Positions 34,161 through 42,195 of a stretch of DNA of 64,000 nucleotides are shown here, piece after piece. The stretch is taken from NCBI RefSeq assembly GCF_017942225.1, contig NZ_JAGKSD010000005.1, positions 1 through 64,000 on the forward strand, read 5' to 3'. This DNA is from Corynebacterium sp. Marseille-P3884. GTDB taxonomy: Bacteria > Actinomycetota > Actinomycetes > Mycobacteriales > Mycobacteriaceae. Position 1 is the first letter of the stretch. Each line of letters begins with the position of its first letter. Below the pieces are notes generated by a model. That model did no database searches. It was not told the origin of the DNA and saw nothing but the letters and a program-made list of their open reading frames with translations. A program made the position numbers and the translations under genes.

Positions 34161-34793
34161 ATGACGACTCGTTCTGCTCCCTTGTGGCCGCTCTTCCTTT
34201 CGTGCGTGCTCGGCGGACTGGGGCTGTTCTTTGCTCGGCAGGCGGGTGACGGCACGCCGGTCTTCTACGCGCTCACGGTGGTCACGGCCACGGTGTACGC
34301 GGCGGCGTGGTGGATGTGGGGCGACCGCTCGGCGTTCACAGGCCCCGCGGGAGCGGATATTGCGCGCGGCGCCGGCATCGGCGCGGTGTTGGCGCTGGTG
34401 TTCATGGGCGGGGCGCTCGTGGTGCGCCGGATTCCGTTACTCGCTGGGCCCGTTGAGGAGCTGTTGAACATGCCGCAGGCGGGCGGGTGGGTACCCACGC
34501 TCACGGTTCTCATCATCAACGGCATCGGCGAGGAGCTCGTCTACCGCGACGCGGTGCCGAAGCAACTTCGTGGGAGGCTCTCAGAGCTCGGTGTGGGAAT
34601 CGTGTCCACGCTGATTTACTGCGCTGTCACCATCGCCATGGGCGTGCCGTTGCTCGTTTTCGCAGCGGGCGTGCTCGGCGCGGTGTGCTTCTACGAGGCT
34701 TCACGGAGCGGACGTCTCTACTCCCCCATCGCCGTGCACCTGACGTGGAGCACGGCGATGCTGCTCGTGATGCCCCTCATCATCACTCGCTGA
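34161..34793 (+). CDS. CPBP family intramembrane metalloprotease
   Basis: A protein of 210 residues from the ATG at 34161 (MTTRSAPLWPLFLS), with 6-7 membrane helices. The CPBP/Abi motif GEELVYR (EExxxR) and the later VHLTWSTAM His are present; the FxxxH middle motif is less clear. Members include CAAX-like proteases and bacteriocin self-immunity proteins; the substrate here is unknown. The last 11 bp overlap the 3' end of mfd. Confidence 0.85.
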   Translation: MTTRSAPLWPLFLSCVLGGLGLFFARQAGDGTPVFYALTVVTATVYAAAWWMWGDRSAFTGPAGADIARGAGIGAVLALVFMGGALVVRRIPLLAGPVEELLNMPQAGGWVPTLTVLIINGIGEELVYRDAVPKQLRGRLSELGVGIVSTLIYCAVTIAMGVPLLVFAAGVLGAVCFYEASRSGRLYSPIAVHLTWSTAMLLVMPLIITR

Positions 34794-37700
34794 CGGAAAA
34801 GACCCGCTTTTTCGCAGGCTTATCGACGCCCGCTCCCCGCACATCGATCTCCTCCACGTCAAACATCTCGCTTAAGAAGTCCGCGATCCACTGCAACAGC
34901 TCCTCGTCGCGCAGGTTGGGCGCGTTGAGAGCTTTCTTGGCTCCGCCTTCGCGCGGGAACGGGACCTGGACTGCCTTGGCGGCGGCGCGGTAATTGGATC
35001 CCGGGTAGAGGCGCTTGAGGCGCACCTGCTTGGAATCGGGCATGTCCACCGGGTGGAATTTCAGGCGGGTGCCCTGCATCGTGATGTCGGCGACGCCGGC
35101 GCGGCGGGCCTGGTGGCGCAGGCGCGCGACGGCGAAGAGGCGCTGGACTTCCTCGGGCATCTCGCCGAAGCGGTCGACGAGTTCGTCGGAGACGTGGGCG
35201 AGTTCGGCGTCGTCACGGGCGGCGGCGAGCTTGCGGTAGCTCTCCAGGCGGAGGCGCTCGGAATTGATGTAGGACTCGGGGATGTGCGCGTCGACAGGCA
35301 GGTCGATGCGGATCTCCTTCGGGCCCTGGTCGGTGGCATCGACGACCTCGCCGGACATGAGCGCCTTGAAGGTCTCCACTGCCTCGCCGACAAGGCGAAC
35401 GTACATGTCGAAGCCGACGCCGGCGATGTGGCCGGACTGTTCGGCACCGAGGACGTTGCCGGCACCGCGCATCTCCAGGTCCTTCTGCGCGACGGCGATG
35501 CCCGCGCCGAGGTCGTTGTTCTGGGCGATGGTGGCCAGGCGGTCGTAGGAGGTCTCGGTGAGCACCTTGTCCTTGGGATACAGGAAGTAGGCGTAGCCGC
35601 GTTCGCGGGAACGTCCCACGCGACCGCGCAGCTGGTGCAGCTGGCTCAAGCCCATATTCTGAGTGTTTTCGACGATGAGGGTGTTCGCATTGGCGATGTC
35701 CAGGCCGGTCTCCACGATGGTGGTACAGACGAGGACGTCGAAGTCGCGGTTCCAGAAGCCCTGCACCGTCTGCTCGAGGAGCTGCTCCCCCATTTGGCCG
35801 TGGGCGACGACGATGCGCGCCTCGGGAACCAAGGTGCGCAGGTGGCGGGCAGTCTTCTCGATGTCGGAGACTTTGTTGTGGATGTAGAAGACTTGGCCGT
35901 CGCGAAGCAGCTCGCGGCGGATGGAGGCAGCGACCTGCTTGTCCTCCTGCGGGCCCACGTAAGTGAGCACCGGGTGGCGGTCTTCCGGCGGAGTCGTGAT
36001 CGATGTCATCTCACGGATGCCGGTCAGCGACATCTCGAGGGTGCGCGGGATCGGGGTGGCGGTCATGGTGAGAACGTCGACATGCGATTTGAGCGCCTTG
36101 ATGTGCTCCTTGTGCTCGACGCCGAAGCGCTGCTCCTCGTCCACGACGATGAGGCCCAAGTTCTTCCACTGCACGCCGGTCTGCAGGAGGCGGTGGGTGC
36201 CGACGACGATGTCGACGGAGCCGTCGGCAAGCCCGGCCATGATCTTCTTCGCGTCGGCTGCGCTGGTGAAGCGCGACAGTTCGCGGATATCCACACCGAA
36301 TCCGTCCATGCGCTGCGAGAACGTGGTGTAGTGCTGCTGCGCGAGCAGCGTCGTCGGCACGAGCACCGCGACTTGCTTGCCGTCCTGGACTGCCTTGAAC
36401 GCGGCGCGGACAGCCACCTCGGTCTTGCCGAAGCCGACGTCGCCGACGATCACGCGGTCCATCGGCGTCGGCTTTTCCATGTCGGACTTCACGGCCTCGA
36501 TGGCGGCCATTTGGTCTTCCGTCTCGACGAAGGGGAAATTGTCCTCCATCTCGATCTGCCACGGCGAGTCCGCCGCGAAGGCGTGGCCGGGCGCGGACGC
36601 ACGCTTGGCGTAGAGCTGCACGAGCTCGCCCGCGATCTCGCGGACCGCCGCGCGCGCCTTCTTCTTGGTGTTTTTCCAGTCGGAACCGCCCATCTTGGAC
36701 AGGCTCGGCTGCTCGCCGCCGGAGTATTTGCTCAGCAGGTCCAGCGACTCCATGGGCACCCACAGCTGGTCAGCGGGCTGGCCGCGCTTAGCCGGCTGGT
36801 ATTCGAGGACGATGTATTCGCGGCGCGAGGAATCGTCGCCAGTGCCGATGGTGCGCTCCGCCATCTTCACGAACCGGCCGATGCCGTGGGTGTCGTGAAC
36901 GACGTAGTCGCCGGGCTTGAGCGCCAGCGGATCGACGCGGTTGCGGCGGCGCGGGGCGCGGCGCTTGGCTCCTGCAATATCGCCCACGCGGTTGCCGGTC
37001 ACGTCGGTCTCGGTGAACACGACCAGGCCCGGGCCGGGGAAGGTCAAACCGGCATGCGACAAGGCCTGGTAGAGAGTGACTTGGCCGTCGACGGGCTCAA
37101 GACCCGGAGTAGCCACGCGCGCGGAAATGCCGTTTTCGCGTAGCCGCTCCGCCATGCGGTCCACGGTTCCCCTTGCCGGTGCAGCGAAGGCGGCGTGTCC
37201 GCCATTCTGCAGGTGCATCTTCACCTGACCGTAGAGCGCTTCGATCTGCTTCGGGTCGCCCTTCGGTGCGGGCGCTGGCTCGAATTCGAGCGGCAGCGTC
37301 GCTGAATCGTCTTCACCGTCGGCGAACATGCCGGGCGGTGCGAACGTCCACCAGGCATTGCCCGCCTCGCGCGCGGAGACTTCCAGGGACTCGAACGAAC
37401 GGTACGAGCTCGCCGACACATCCAGGCCCTCCGCAGCAACGGGTCCGTCTGCACCCATCGCGGCAGCTTCCCAGCCGGCCTCGAGGAATTCATGGTCGGT
37501 GGCCTGCAGGTCGGAGATGCGGGTGCGGACCTTTTCCGGCGAGGTCACCAGCACTACAGATCCGGACGGCATGAGCTCCGGTAGCACGGCGTACGACGAC
37601 TCCGTCAGCGCCGGATTAAGCGCCTCCATGCCGTCGGCGTACGACCCGTCGGAAATCCGGGTCAGCAGCTCGACCAGGGTCCGGTTGCCGGGGTGGGCCT

Positions 37701-38427
37701 CGATGAGGGAGGAGGCGGCGGCCTTAACGCTTTCGTCGATAAGCAATTGGCGCGCGGGATGAAGCTCGACGCGCGCGATATCGTCGATGGTGCGCTGGTC
37801 CGCGACGGCGAATGTGCGCAGGTCCGTGACCTCGTCGCCCCAGAACTCGATGCGGACGGGGTGCTCGGCCGTGGTCGGGAAGACGTCGATGATGCCGCCG
37901 CGCGTGGCGAATTCGCCGCGGCCCGAGACCATGTCCACGTGGTCGTACGCGAACGACGTGAGCGAAGCGGTGAATTCCTCAAAGTCGTACTCCTCGCCGT
38001 GCTCGACGACGATCGGCGAGACCGCAGGCAGCACCGGCTGGCACGTCGCGCGCGCGGACGCGACCACCACCGATGTTTCCGCAAGCTCGTGCAGCACCTT
38101 GTTGCGGCGGCCCACGATGTCCGCGGCGGGCGACAGGCGCTCGTGCGGCAACGTCTCGTACGACGGCATCAACGCGACCTTCTCCGCGCCGAGCAACGCG
38201 CCGAGCTCCGCCGCGAGATCCTCCGCCTCGTGTCCTGTCGCCGTGACGAGCAGCACGGGCGTTTCGCGCGCGATTGTCGCGGCCGCCCACGGACGCACCT
38301 GGTCAATGCCCGTGACATGCAGCGACGGCTCCCCCACCCGCTTGCGCAGACCCTTCAGTTTCGGGTCGGTCATCGCCTGGGTGAGCACCCCGGCAAGCAT
38401 CGGAACATTCTGCGGCTGGTCAGCCAT
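34783..38427 (-). CDS. mfd: Transcription-repair coupling factor Mfd
   Basis: A protein of 1214 residues from MADQPQN, with AGGGGG upstream. Domains in order: UvrB-homology (about 20-400), RNA-polymerase-interacting domain (about 500-570, GDYVVHDTHGIGRFVKM), SF2 translocase (Walker A GDVGFGKTEVAVRAAF, DEEQ in VVDEEQRFGV, motif VI QLRGRVGRSRERGYAY) and the C-terminal TRCF domain. It removes RNA polymerase stalled at lesions and recruits UvrA. It is flanked by two tRNA genes. Two CGTCGATAAGC sites lie within it. Confidence 0.97.
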   Translation of the reverse strand: MADQPQNVPMLAGVLTQAMTDPKLKGLRKRVGEPSLHVTGIDQVRPWAAATIARETPVLLVTATGHEAEDLAAELGALLGAEKVALMPSYETLPHERLSPAADIVGRRNKVLHELAETSVVVASARATCQPVLPAVSPIVVEHGEEYDFEEFTASLTSFAYDHVDMVSGRGEFATRGGIIDVFPTTAEHPVRIEFWGDEVTDLRTFAVADQRTIDDIARVELHPARQLLIDESVKAAASSLIEAHPGNRTLVELLTRISDGSYADGMEALNPALTESSYAVLPELMPSGSVVLVTSPEKVRTRISDLQATDHEFLEAGWEAAAMGADGPVAAEGLDVSASSYRSFESLEVSAREAGNAWWTFAPPGMFADGEDDSATLPLEFEPAPAPKGDPKQIEALYGQVKMHLQNGGHAAFAAPARGTVDRMAERLRENGISARVATPGLEPVDGQVTLYQALSHAGLTFPGPGLVVFTETDVTGNRVGDIAGAKRRAPRRRNRVDPLALKPGDYVVHDTHGIGRFVKMAERTIGTGDDSSRREYIVLEYQPAKRGQPADQLWVPMESLDLLSKYSGGEQPSLSKMGGSDWKNTKKKARAAVREIAGELVQLYAKRASAPGHAFAADSPWQIEMEDNFPFVETEDQMAAIEAVKSDMEKPTPMDRVIVGDVGFGKTEVAVRAAFKAVQDGKQVAVLVPTTLLAQQHYTTFSQRMDGFGVDIRELSRFTSAADAKKIMAGLADGSVDIVVGTHRLLQTGVQWKNLGLIVVDEEQRFGVEHKEHIKALKSHVDVLTMTATPIPRTLEMSLTGIREMTSITTPPEDRHPVLTYVGPQEDKQVAASIRRELLRDGQVFYIHNKVSDIEKTARHLRTLVPEARIVVAHGQMGEQLLEQTVQGFWNRDFDVLVCTTIVETGLDIANANTLIVENTQNMGLSQLHQLRGRVGRSRERGYAYFLYPKDKVLTETSYDRLATIAQNNDLGAGIAVAQKDLEMRGAGNVLGAEQSGHIAGVGFDMYVRLVGEAVETFKALMSGEVVDATDQGPKEIRIDLPVDAHIPESYINSERLRLESYRKLAAARDDAELAHVSDELVDRFGEMPEEVQRLFAVARLRHQARRAGVADITMQGTRLKFHPVDMPDSKQVRLKRLYPGSNYRAAAKAVQVPFPREGGAKKALNAPNLRDEELLQWIADFLSEMFDVEEIDVRGAGVDKPAKKRVFSVSE
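34818..34829 (-). repeat. CGTCGATAAGC site 11 (3' end of mfd)
   Basis: Plus strand GCTTATCGACGC; gene strand gtc-gat-aag in AGVDKPAKK. Confidence 0.9.
37733..37744 (+). repeat. CGTCGATAAGC site 12 (5' part of mfd)
   Basis: TCGTCGATAAGC; gene strand ctt-atc-gac in QLLIDESVK. Confidence 0.9.
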
Positions 38428-38467
38428 CGAACCCCCTGGGTAGAACATAGTCCGGGCGATAAAAAAG

Positions 38468-38539
38468 CTTCCCCACCAGGACTCGAACCTAGAATGACGG
38501 TACCAAAAACCGTAGTGTTGCCAATTACACCATGGGGAA
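38468..38539 (-). tRNA. tRNA-Gln (UUG anticodon)
   Basis: The minus-strand sequence folds as a 72-nt tRNA: acceptor TTCCCCA/TGGGGAA with discriminator G, anticodon stem ACGGT/ACCGT around TTTTGGT (anticodon TTG), and T-arm CTAGG-TTCGAGT-CCTGG. It lies 41 bp upstream of mfd, as in related genomes. Confidence 0.95.
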
Positions 38540-38617
38540 AGACGGTCAAAAGCTTACCGCATGGCTCGCGCGAGACGAATTCCCCTCCGTCTTCGTGTGC
38601 GCAAGGTGTGAGCCAGC

Positions 38618-38623
38618 TACCCT
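38618..38623 (+). promoter_or_regulatory. -10 box of the 38.6-kb unknown-domain cluster
   Basis: TACCCT, 6 nt before the GTG at 38630; leaderless geometry. Confidence 0.5.
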
Positions 38624-38629
38624 AAACCT

Positions 38630-39841
38630 GTGGCGAAGACTAACAAGATCCTCCTTGCAGTCCTCGCTGTGCTGCTTCTCATTGCGGCGGTCATCGGCGG
38701 TGCCATCGTCGCGCGCAGCGGCCTGTTCGGCTCGAACGACGACATCGCCCAGCCGTACAACGAGACGCGCTATTCCGGCACGATCGAGAAAGCAGAAGGG
38801 CTTATCGACGCCGCCGACCCCGTCCCCGTCGTCTTAGTCGTCCGCTTCCACGATGGCGGCGAGACCGGCGAACTGACCTCCCCCACCTTGAAGCGCCACT
38901 CCACCCTGACCCGGACCGACGACTACACCTACCGTGAGGACATCGTTCACGGCGAGGATGTCGACGCTGGCGACAGCGGCATCGAGTGGACCTTCGAGCC
39001 TGGCGAGAACGACACCATGGACGTCTCCTACACCACCCCAAACGGCGCTACCGCGTCTGCCGAACTCCCCCAGACCGACCCGGAGGAGACCTCCGGCGAG
39101 GTCGGCATCAACCCCGAGGTCGCCGGCGCCGAGCCCGACGGGATTGAATTCCCTGACCAATCCGCGCGCAGTACCGGGACCATCGAGTTGGTTCACGCCG
39201 ACGACCCGTCGAAGAACATCTCCAACGAGGTCATCTTCCGCATCTCTCACGACGCCACGGTCCACACCGTGACCTACCCCGGACGCGGCTGCTACGGCAC
39301 CGTCGAAAGCACCGATCCAAATATCCGAGTAGAAAACATCACCGTCGGCGACTGCGAAAGCGGCGGCACTTGGAAATTCACTGGAGGCGATGCCAGTGGC
39401 GGCTCGGCTGAATACACCTCCGCCGACGGAAAACTCACCGGCTCTTTTAACTTCAGCCACAGCGAGTGGGAGACCATCGACGGCGAGATCGGTATCGCTC
39501 GCTCCGGGCCGGTCCTGGACTTCTACCGCTCCTTCACTGGCGGCGACGGCGACACTGCGACCGAGGCGAAAGGCTCCTGCGATCCGTCTGAGTTTGCCGA
39601 CCTCGTCGAAGGATGGGAAGCCGAATCCACGACGGTTGTTTACTGCGACGGGACCTGGGCCGTAGCGGGTGTCTCGGGCTCGGATGTCATCGGCGATTTC
39701 CACTTCGTTGACGGAAAGTGGGAAGTGCTGGAAAGGGATGGACGGACGAGTGAAACCCGCCATCAGTGCCACGATCCAGATAAGCTCCGCGACATGGATG
39801 CCCCCGAAGAATTCATCGACAAATTGATCGTTTGCGAGTGA
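38630..39841 (+). CDS. Membrane-anchored extracytoplasmic protein, repeated unknown domain (paralogue A)
   Basis: A protein of 403 residues with an N-terminal uncleaved anchor (about 6-32) and an acidic outer part. Two related units are visible: SGTIEKAEG ... VVRFHDGGETGELTSPTL ... WTFEPGENDTMDVSYTTPNG, and TGTIELVHA ... GCYGTVES ... GDCESGGTWKFTGGD ... LTG. A short Cys-containing C-terminal domain follows (GSCDPSEFADLVEGW to KLIVCE). Cys pairs suggest disulfides. No known family recognised. It is first of a three-gene operon (2-bp gap to the next gene) and is about 60% identical by eye to the third product over the first 290 residues. Confidence 0.8.
   Translation: MAKTNKILLAVLAVLLLIAAVIGGAIVARSGLFGSNDDIAQPYNETRYSGTIEKAEGLIDAADPVPVVLVVRFHDGGETGELTSPTLKRHSTLTRTDDYTYREDIVHGEDVDAGDSGIEWTFEPGENDTMDVSYTTPNGATASAELPQTDPEETSGEVGINPEVAGAEPDGIEFPDQSARSTGTIELVHADDPSKNISNEVIFRISHDATVHTVTYPGRGCYGTVESTDPNIRVENITVGDCESGGTWKFTGGDASGGSAEYTSADGKLTGSFNFSHSEWETIDGEIGIARSGPVLDFYRSFTGGDGDTATEAKGSCDPSEFADLVEGWEAESTTVVYCDGTWAVAGVSGSDVIGDFHFVDGKWEVLERDGRTSETRHQCHDPDKLRDMDAPEEFIDKLIVCE
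38800..38811 (-). repeat. CGTCGATAAGC site 13
   Basis: Plus strand GCTTATCGACGC; read ctt-atc-gac in EGLIDAADP. Homologous in position to site 14 in the paralogue. Confidence 0.9.
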
Positions 39842-39843
39842 TT

Positions 39844-40470
39844 ATGACAACACGTAACAAGACCCTCCTGACCATCCTCATCATCCTGCTGCTCATCCTG
39901 GGCACCCTAGTGGCACTCGTCGTGTTCGCGGCGCGCGGCCAGGATGCCGACGATTCGCCCAAGGCGAAAGAAGAGACAGCCGCGACCCAAGAGCAGCAAG
40001 AAGAAGAGAAGAGCGACAACGAGCAGGTCGACAAGGAAGACGAGTCCGACGAGAAGGACGACGATAAAGACGAGAAGGACAAAGACAAGGGCGACAAGGC
40101 CGACGACAAGGACGAAAAGGACGAGGGCGATTCCTCCGACGACCCGGCCGAGGTCCCGGATGAGTTCATCGGCAACTACGAAGGCATGATCAAATGGCCG
40201 CCCGGCGCGGACGGAGAGAATACGAAGATCGGCGTGACGTTCACGGAGAACAGCACCACGCTCACCACGGGTCGGGACAGCAGGGCGCTGCGGGTCGACG
40301 TGGACAAGAAGCAGACGAATAAGAAACGGATTTACTCCGAGGCGCCGATCCTCGAGCACGGGGTCAAGAATGTCACGTGGACATTCATCCCCGCAGACGA
40401 CGGCATGGATGTCAGCTACACCGTGCAGGGTGCCAGCCGCACTGATGCTCACCTGACCTCGACCGACTAG
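39844..40470 (+). CDS. Membrane-anchored protein with long charged Asp/Glu/Lys linker and one copy of the cluster domain
   Basis: A protein of 208 residues. N-terminal membrane helix (about 8-31), then about 70 residues consisting almost only of D, E and K, then a C-terminal domain (about 110-208) whose end, WTFIPADDGMDVSYTVQGAS, matches the unit ending WTFEPxxxxMDVSYTTPxGA in both neighbours. The ATG is 2 bp after the previous stop. It looks like a stalk that presents the shared domain away from the membrane. Function unknown. Confidence 0.75.
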   Translation: MTTRNKTLLTILIILLLILGTLVALVVFAARGQDADDSPKAKEETAATQEQQEEEKSDNEQVDKEDESDEKDDDKDEKDKDKGDKADDKDEKDEGDSSDDPAEVPDEFIGNYEGMIKWPPGADGENTKIGVTFTENSTTLTTGRDSRALRVDVDKKQTNKKRIYSEAPILEHGVKNVTWTFIPADDGMDVSYTVQGASRTDAHLTSTD

Positions 40471-40488
40471 AAAGACCTCATTTCCCCC

Positions 40489-41907
40489 GTGTCACGCACC
40501 AACAAAATTCTGTTTGCCGTTCTGGCTGTTCTGCTTTTGATTCTCGCGGTGATTGGTGGTGTGATCGCGAAGCGCAGCGGCCTATTCGGCTCGAGCGACG
40601 ACATCGCTCAGCCGTTCAACGAGTCGCGTTTCAGCGGCACCATCGACAAAGCAGATGGGCTTATCGACGACGCCGTCCCCGTCGTTTTAGTCGTCCGCTT
40701 CCACGACGGCGGCGAGACCGGCGAGCTGACCTCCCCCACTCTGAAGCGTCACTCAAAGCTCACCCGGACCGGCGACAACACCTACAGCGAAGAGATCGTC
40801 CACGGTGACGGCGACAACGGCACCGAATGGACCTTCGAGCCGAAGGGCGACGAGGACGCCATGGAGGTTTCCTACACCACCCCCGACGGCGCCAGCTCTT
40901 CCGCGGAGCTGCCTCAGACCCCGATGGAGAATAATGCCGGCGAGGTCGGCTTGAACCCGAACGCCCCCGACGCCGGGCCCGACGGCATCGAATTCCCTGA
41001 CGACGGCGTCCGCGAGCTCGCCACCATCGAATGGACCGATAAGGACGACTCGGGGAACAAGCGCACCGAGAAGGCCATCTTCCGCGGCTCCCGCGAGGCC
41101 AACGTGTTCACCGTGACCTACCCGGAGCGCGGCTGCTACGGCGTGCTCGAGCACGTCGACAACGTGACTAAGACAGAGAAGATCACCGTCGGTGACTGCG
41201 AAAGCGGCGGCACGTGGCACTTCACCGGAGGCGACGAGAAGAAGGGCGAGGCGGAATTCACCTCCGCCGACGAGACGCTCACCGGCAAGCTCACCTACAC
41301 CGCCACAGAGTGGGACGACATCGAAGGCGAGATCGGCCTGGCTCGTTCCGGACCAGCGCTGGACTTCTACCGCGAGTTCACCGACGGAGCGTACGGCAAC
41401 AGCAAAACTGAGGAGAAGTCCGACAAGGACGCCGAGGAGGGACCGCTGTCCACGGGGGCCCGAGAAATGGGCAGCATGACGCCGTGGGGCTACGGGGACC
41501 TGACCATCGGCATGAACCAGGACGAGGCGTTCGGCAAAGGCCTCGATTCCGGTTCGGTTGAACCGGCAGACATCGACGTCGAGGGGTGCACCACCGCGAC
41601 GTATTCGAAGCATGGTTTCGAGGATGCGACAGTCTATCTGGACAACGACGTGATCACGGCGATCGTTCGGGAGGACGGTAGCGCCTATTTCGAGAACCAG
41701 CCGATCCACGCATGGAGACCGGGCGACGATTTCGACGATATCGTCCCAGGCCACGAGCCGACTGTCGAGGAGTCGGGCGAGTGGGCGATCCACAATTGGG
41801 ACCTCGAAGGGGCGAACGGCAACATCCTGCATATCCGTCTCTTCGCCGCTGAATCGCGAACCACGTACACGGTGTACACGCCGGACAGCGACTGCACACC
41901 GGAATAA
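40489..41907 (+). CDS. Membrane-anchored extracytoplasmic protein, repeated unknown domain (paralogue B)
   Basis: A protein of 472 residues, GTG start with GAAAGACC upstream. Residues 1 to about 295 are a clear duplicate of the 38630 product (same anchor, FHDGGETGELTSPTLKRHS, GDCESGGTWHFTGGDEKKG). The C-terminal 170 residues differ: MTPWGYGDLTIGMNQDEAFG ... CTTATYSKHGFEDATVYLDN ... IHIRLF-like strands, ending with a Cys near the C-terminus. This region resembles small periplasmic domains that bind ligands or partners, but I cannot name it. A strong terminator follows. Confidence 0.8.
   Translation: MSRTNKILFAVLAVLLLILAVIGGVIAKRSGLFGSSDDIAQPFNESRFSGTIDKADGLIDDAVPVVLVVRFHDGGETGELTSPTLKRHSKLTRTGDNTYSEEIVHGDGDNGTEWTFEPKGDEDAMEVSYTTPDGASSSAELPQTPMENNAGEVGLNPNAPDAGPDGIEFPDDGVRELATIEWTDKDDSGNKRTEKAIFRGSREANVFTVTYPERGCYGVLEHVDNVTKTEKITVGDCESGGTWHFTGGDEKKGEAEFTSADETLTGKLTYTATEWDDIEGEIGLARSGPALDFYREFTDGAYGNSKTEEKSDKDAEEGPLSTGAREMGSMTPWGYGDLTIGMNQDEAFGKGLDSGSVEPADIDVEGCTTATYSKHGFEDATVYLDNDVITAIVREDGSAYFENQPIHAWRPGDDFDDIVPGHEPTVEESGEWAIHNWDLEGANGNILHIRLFAAESRTTYTVYTPDSDCTPE
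40659..40670 (-). repeat. CGTCGATAAGC site 14
   Basis: Plus strand GCTTATCGACGA; read ctt-atc-gac in DGLIDDAVP, at the position aligned with site 13. Confidence 0.9.
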
Positions 41908-41913
41908 AACAAG

Positions 41914-41947
41914 AAAGGCTCAGCCCCAGTGGAGGCTGAGCCTTTGT
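41914..41947. terminator. Strong bidirectional terminator
   Basis: AAAGGCTCAGCC and GGCTGAGCCTTT form a 12-bp perfect stem with an 8-nt loop between convergent genes; A- and T-rich edges suit both directions. Confidence 0.9.
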
Positions 41948-41958
41948 TTATTGAGGCT

Positions 41959-42150
41959 CTAGTCGAGCAGGTCCAGGTTGGTGTTGCGGCGCAGACGGAG
42001 ACGAATGTTGTCGCCTTCCGGAAGGTCGATCCAGATGTCGTCTTCGTCGTCGCTGAAGCGCTCCTGACGGTTCAGGCGGCCGGTGTATTCCTTGTCGTCA
42101 TGGGTGAAGCGGATGTTCTTGCCGGTGTAGTCTTCTTCGAAGGTAGCCAT
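41959..42150 (-). CDS. Small acidic protein, 63 residues, unassigned
   Basis: A cytoplasmic protein of 63 residues (MATFEEDYTGKNIRFTHDD ... NLDLLD) rich in D, E and R, predicted to be a small beta domain. TATTCT on the minus strand (42162-42157) is 6 nt before the ATG, a leaderless promoter, and the shared terminator follows its stop, so it is a genuine transcription unit. I do not recognise a family. Confidence 0.75.
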   Translation of the reverse strand: MATFEEDYTGKNIRFTHDDKEYTGRLNRQERFSDDEDDIWIDLPEGDNIRLRLRRNTNLDLLD

Positions 42151-42156
42151 GCGGCC

Positions 42157-42162
42157 AGAATA
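42157..42162 (-). promoter_or_regulatory. -10 box of the 63-residue protein gene
   Basis: TATTCT on the minus strand, 6 nt before the ATG. Confidence 0.5.
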
Positions 42163-42195
42163 AACTAGTTTTGGTGGCGGTGCGCTGCGAAAACT

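Noticed and set aside
39940..40150. Asp/Glu/Lys-rich run as a sequencing artefact or non-coding repeat
   Set aside because: The codons vary and the frame is intact between an N-terminal helix and a domain shared with both neighbours, so it is a genuine low-complexity linker.
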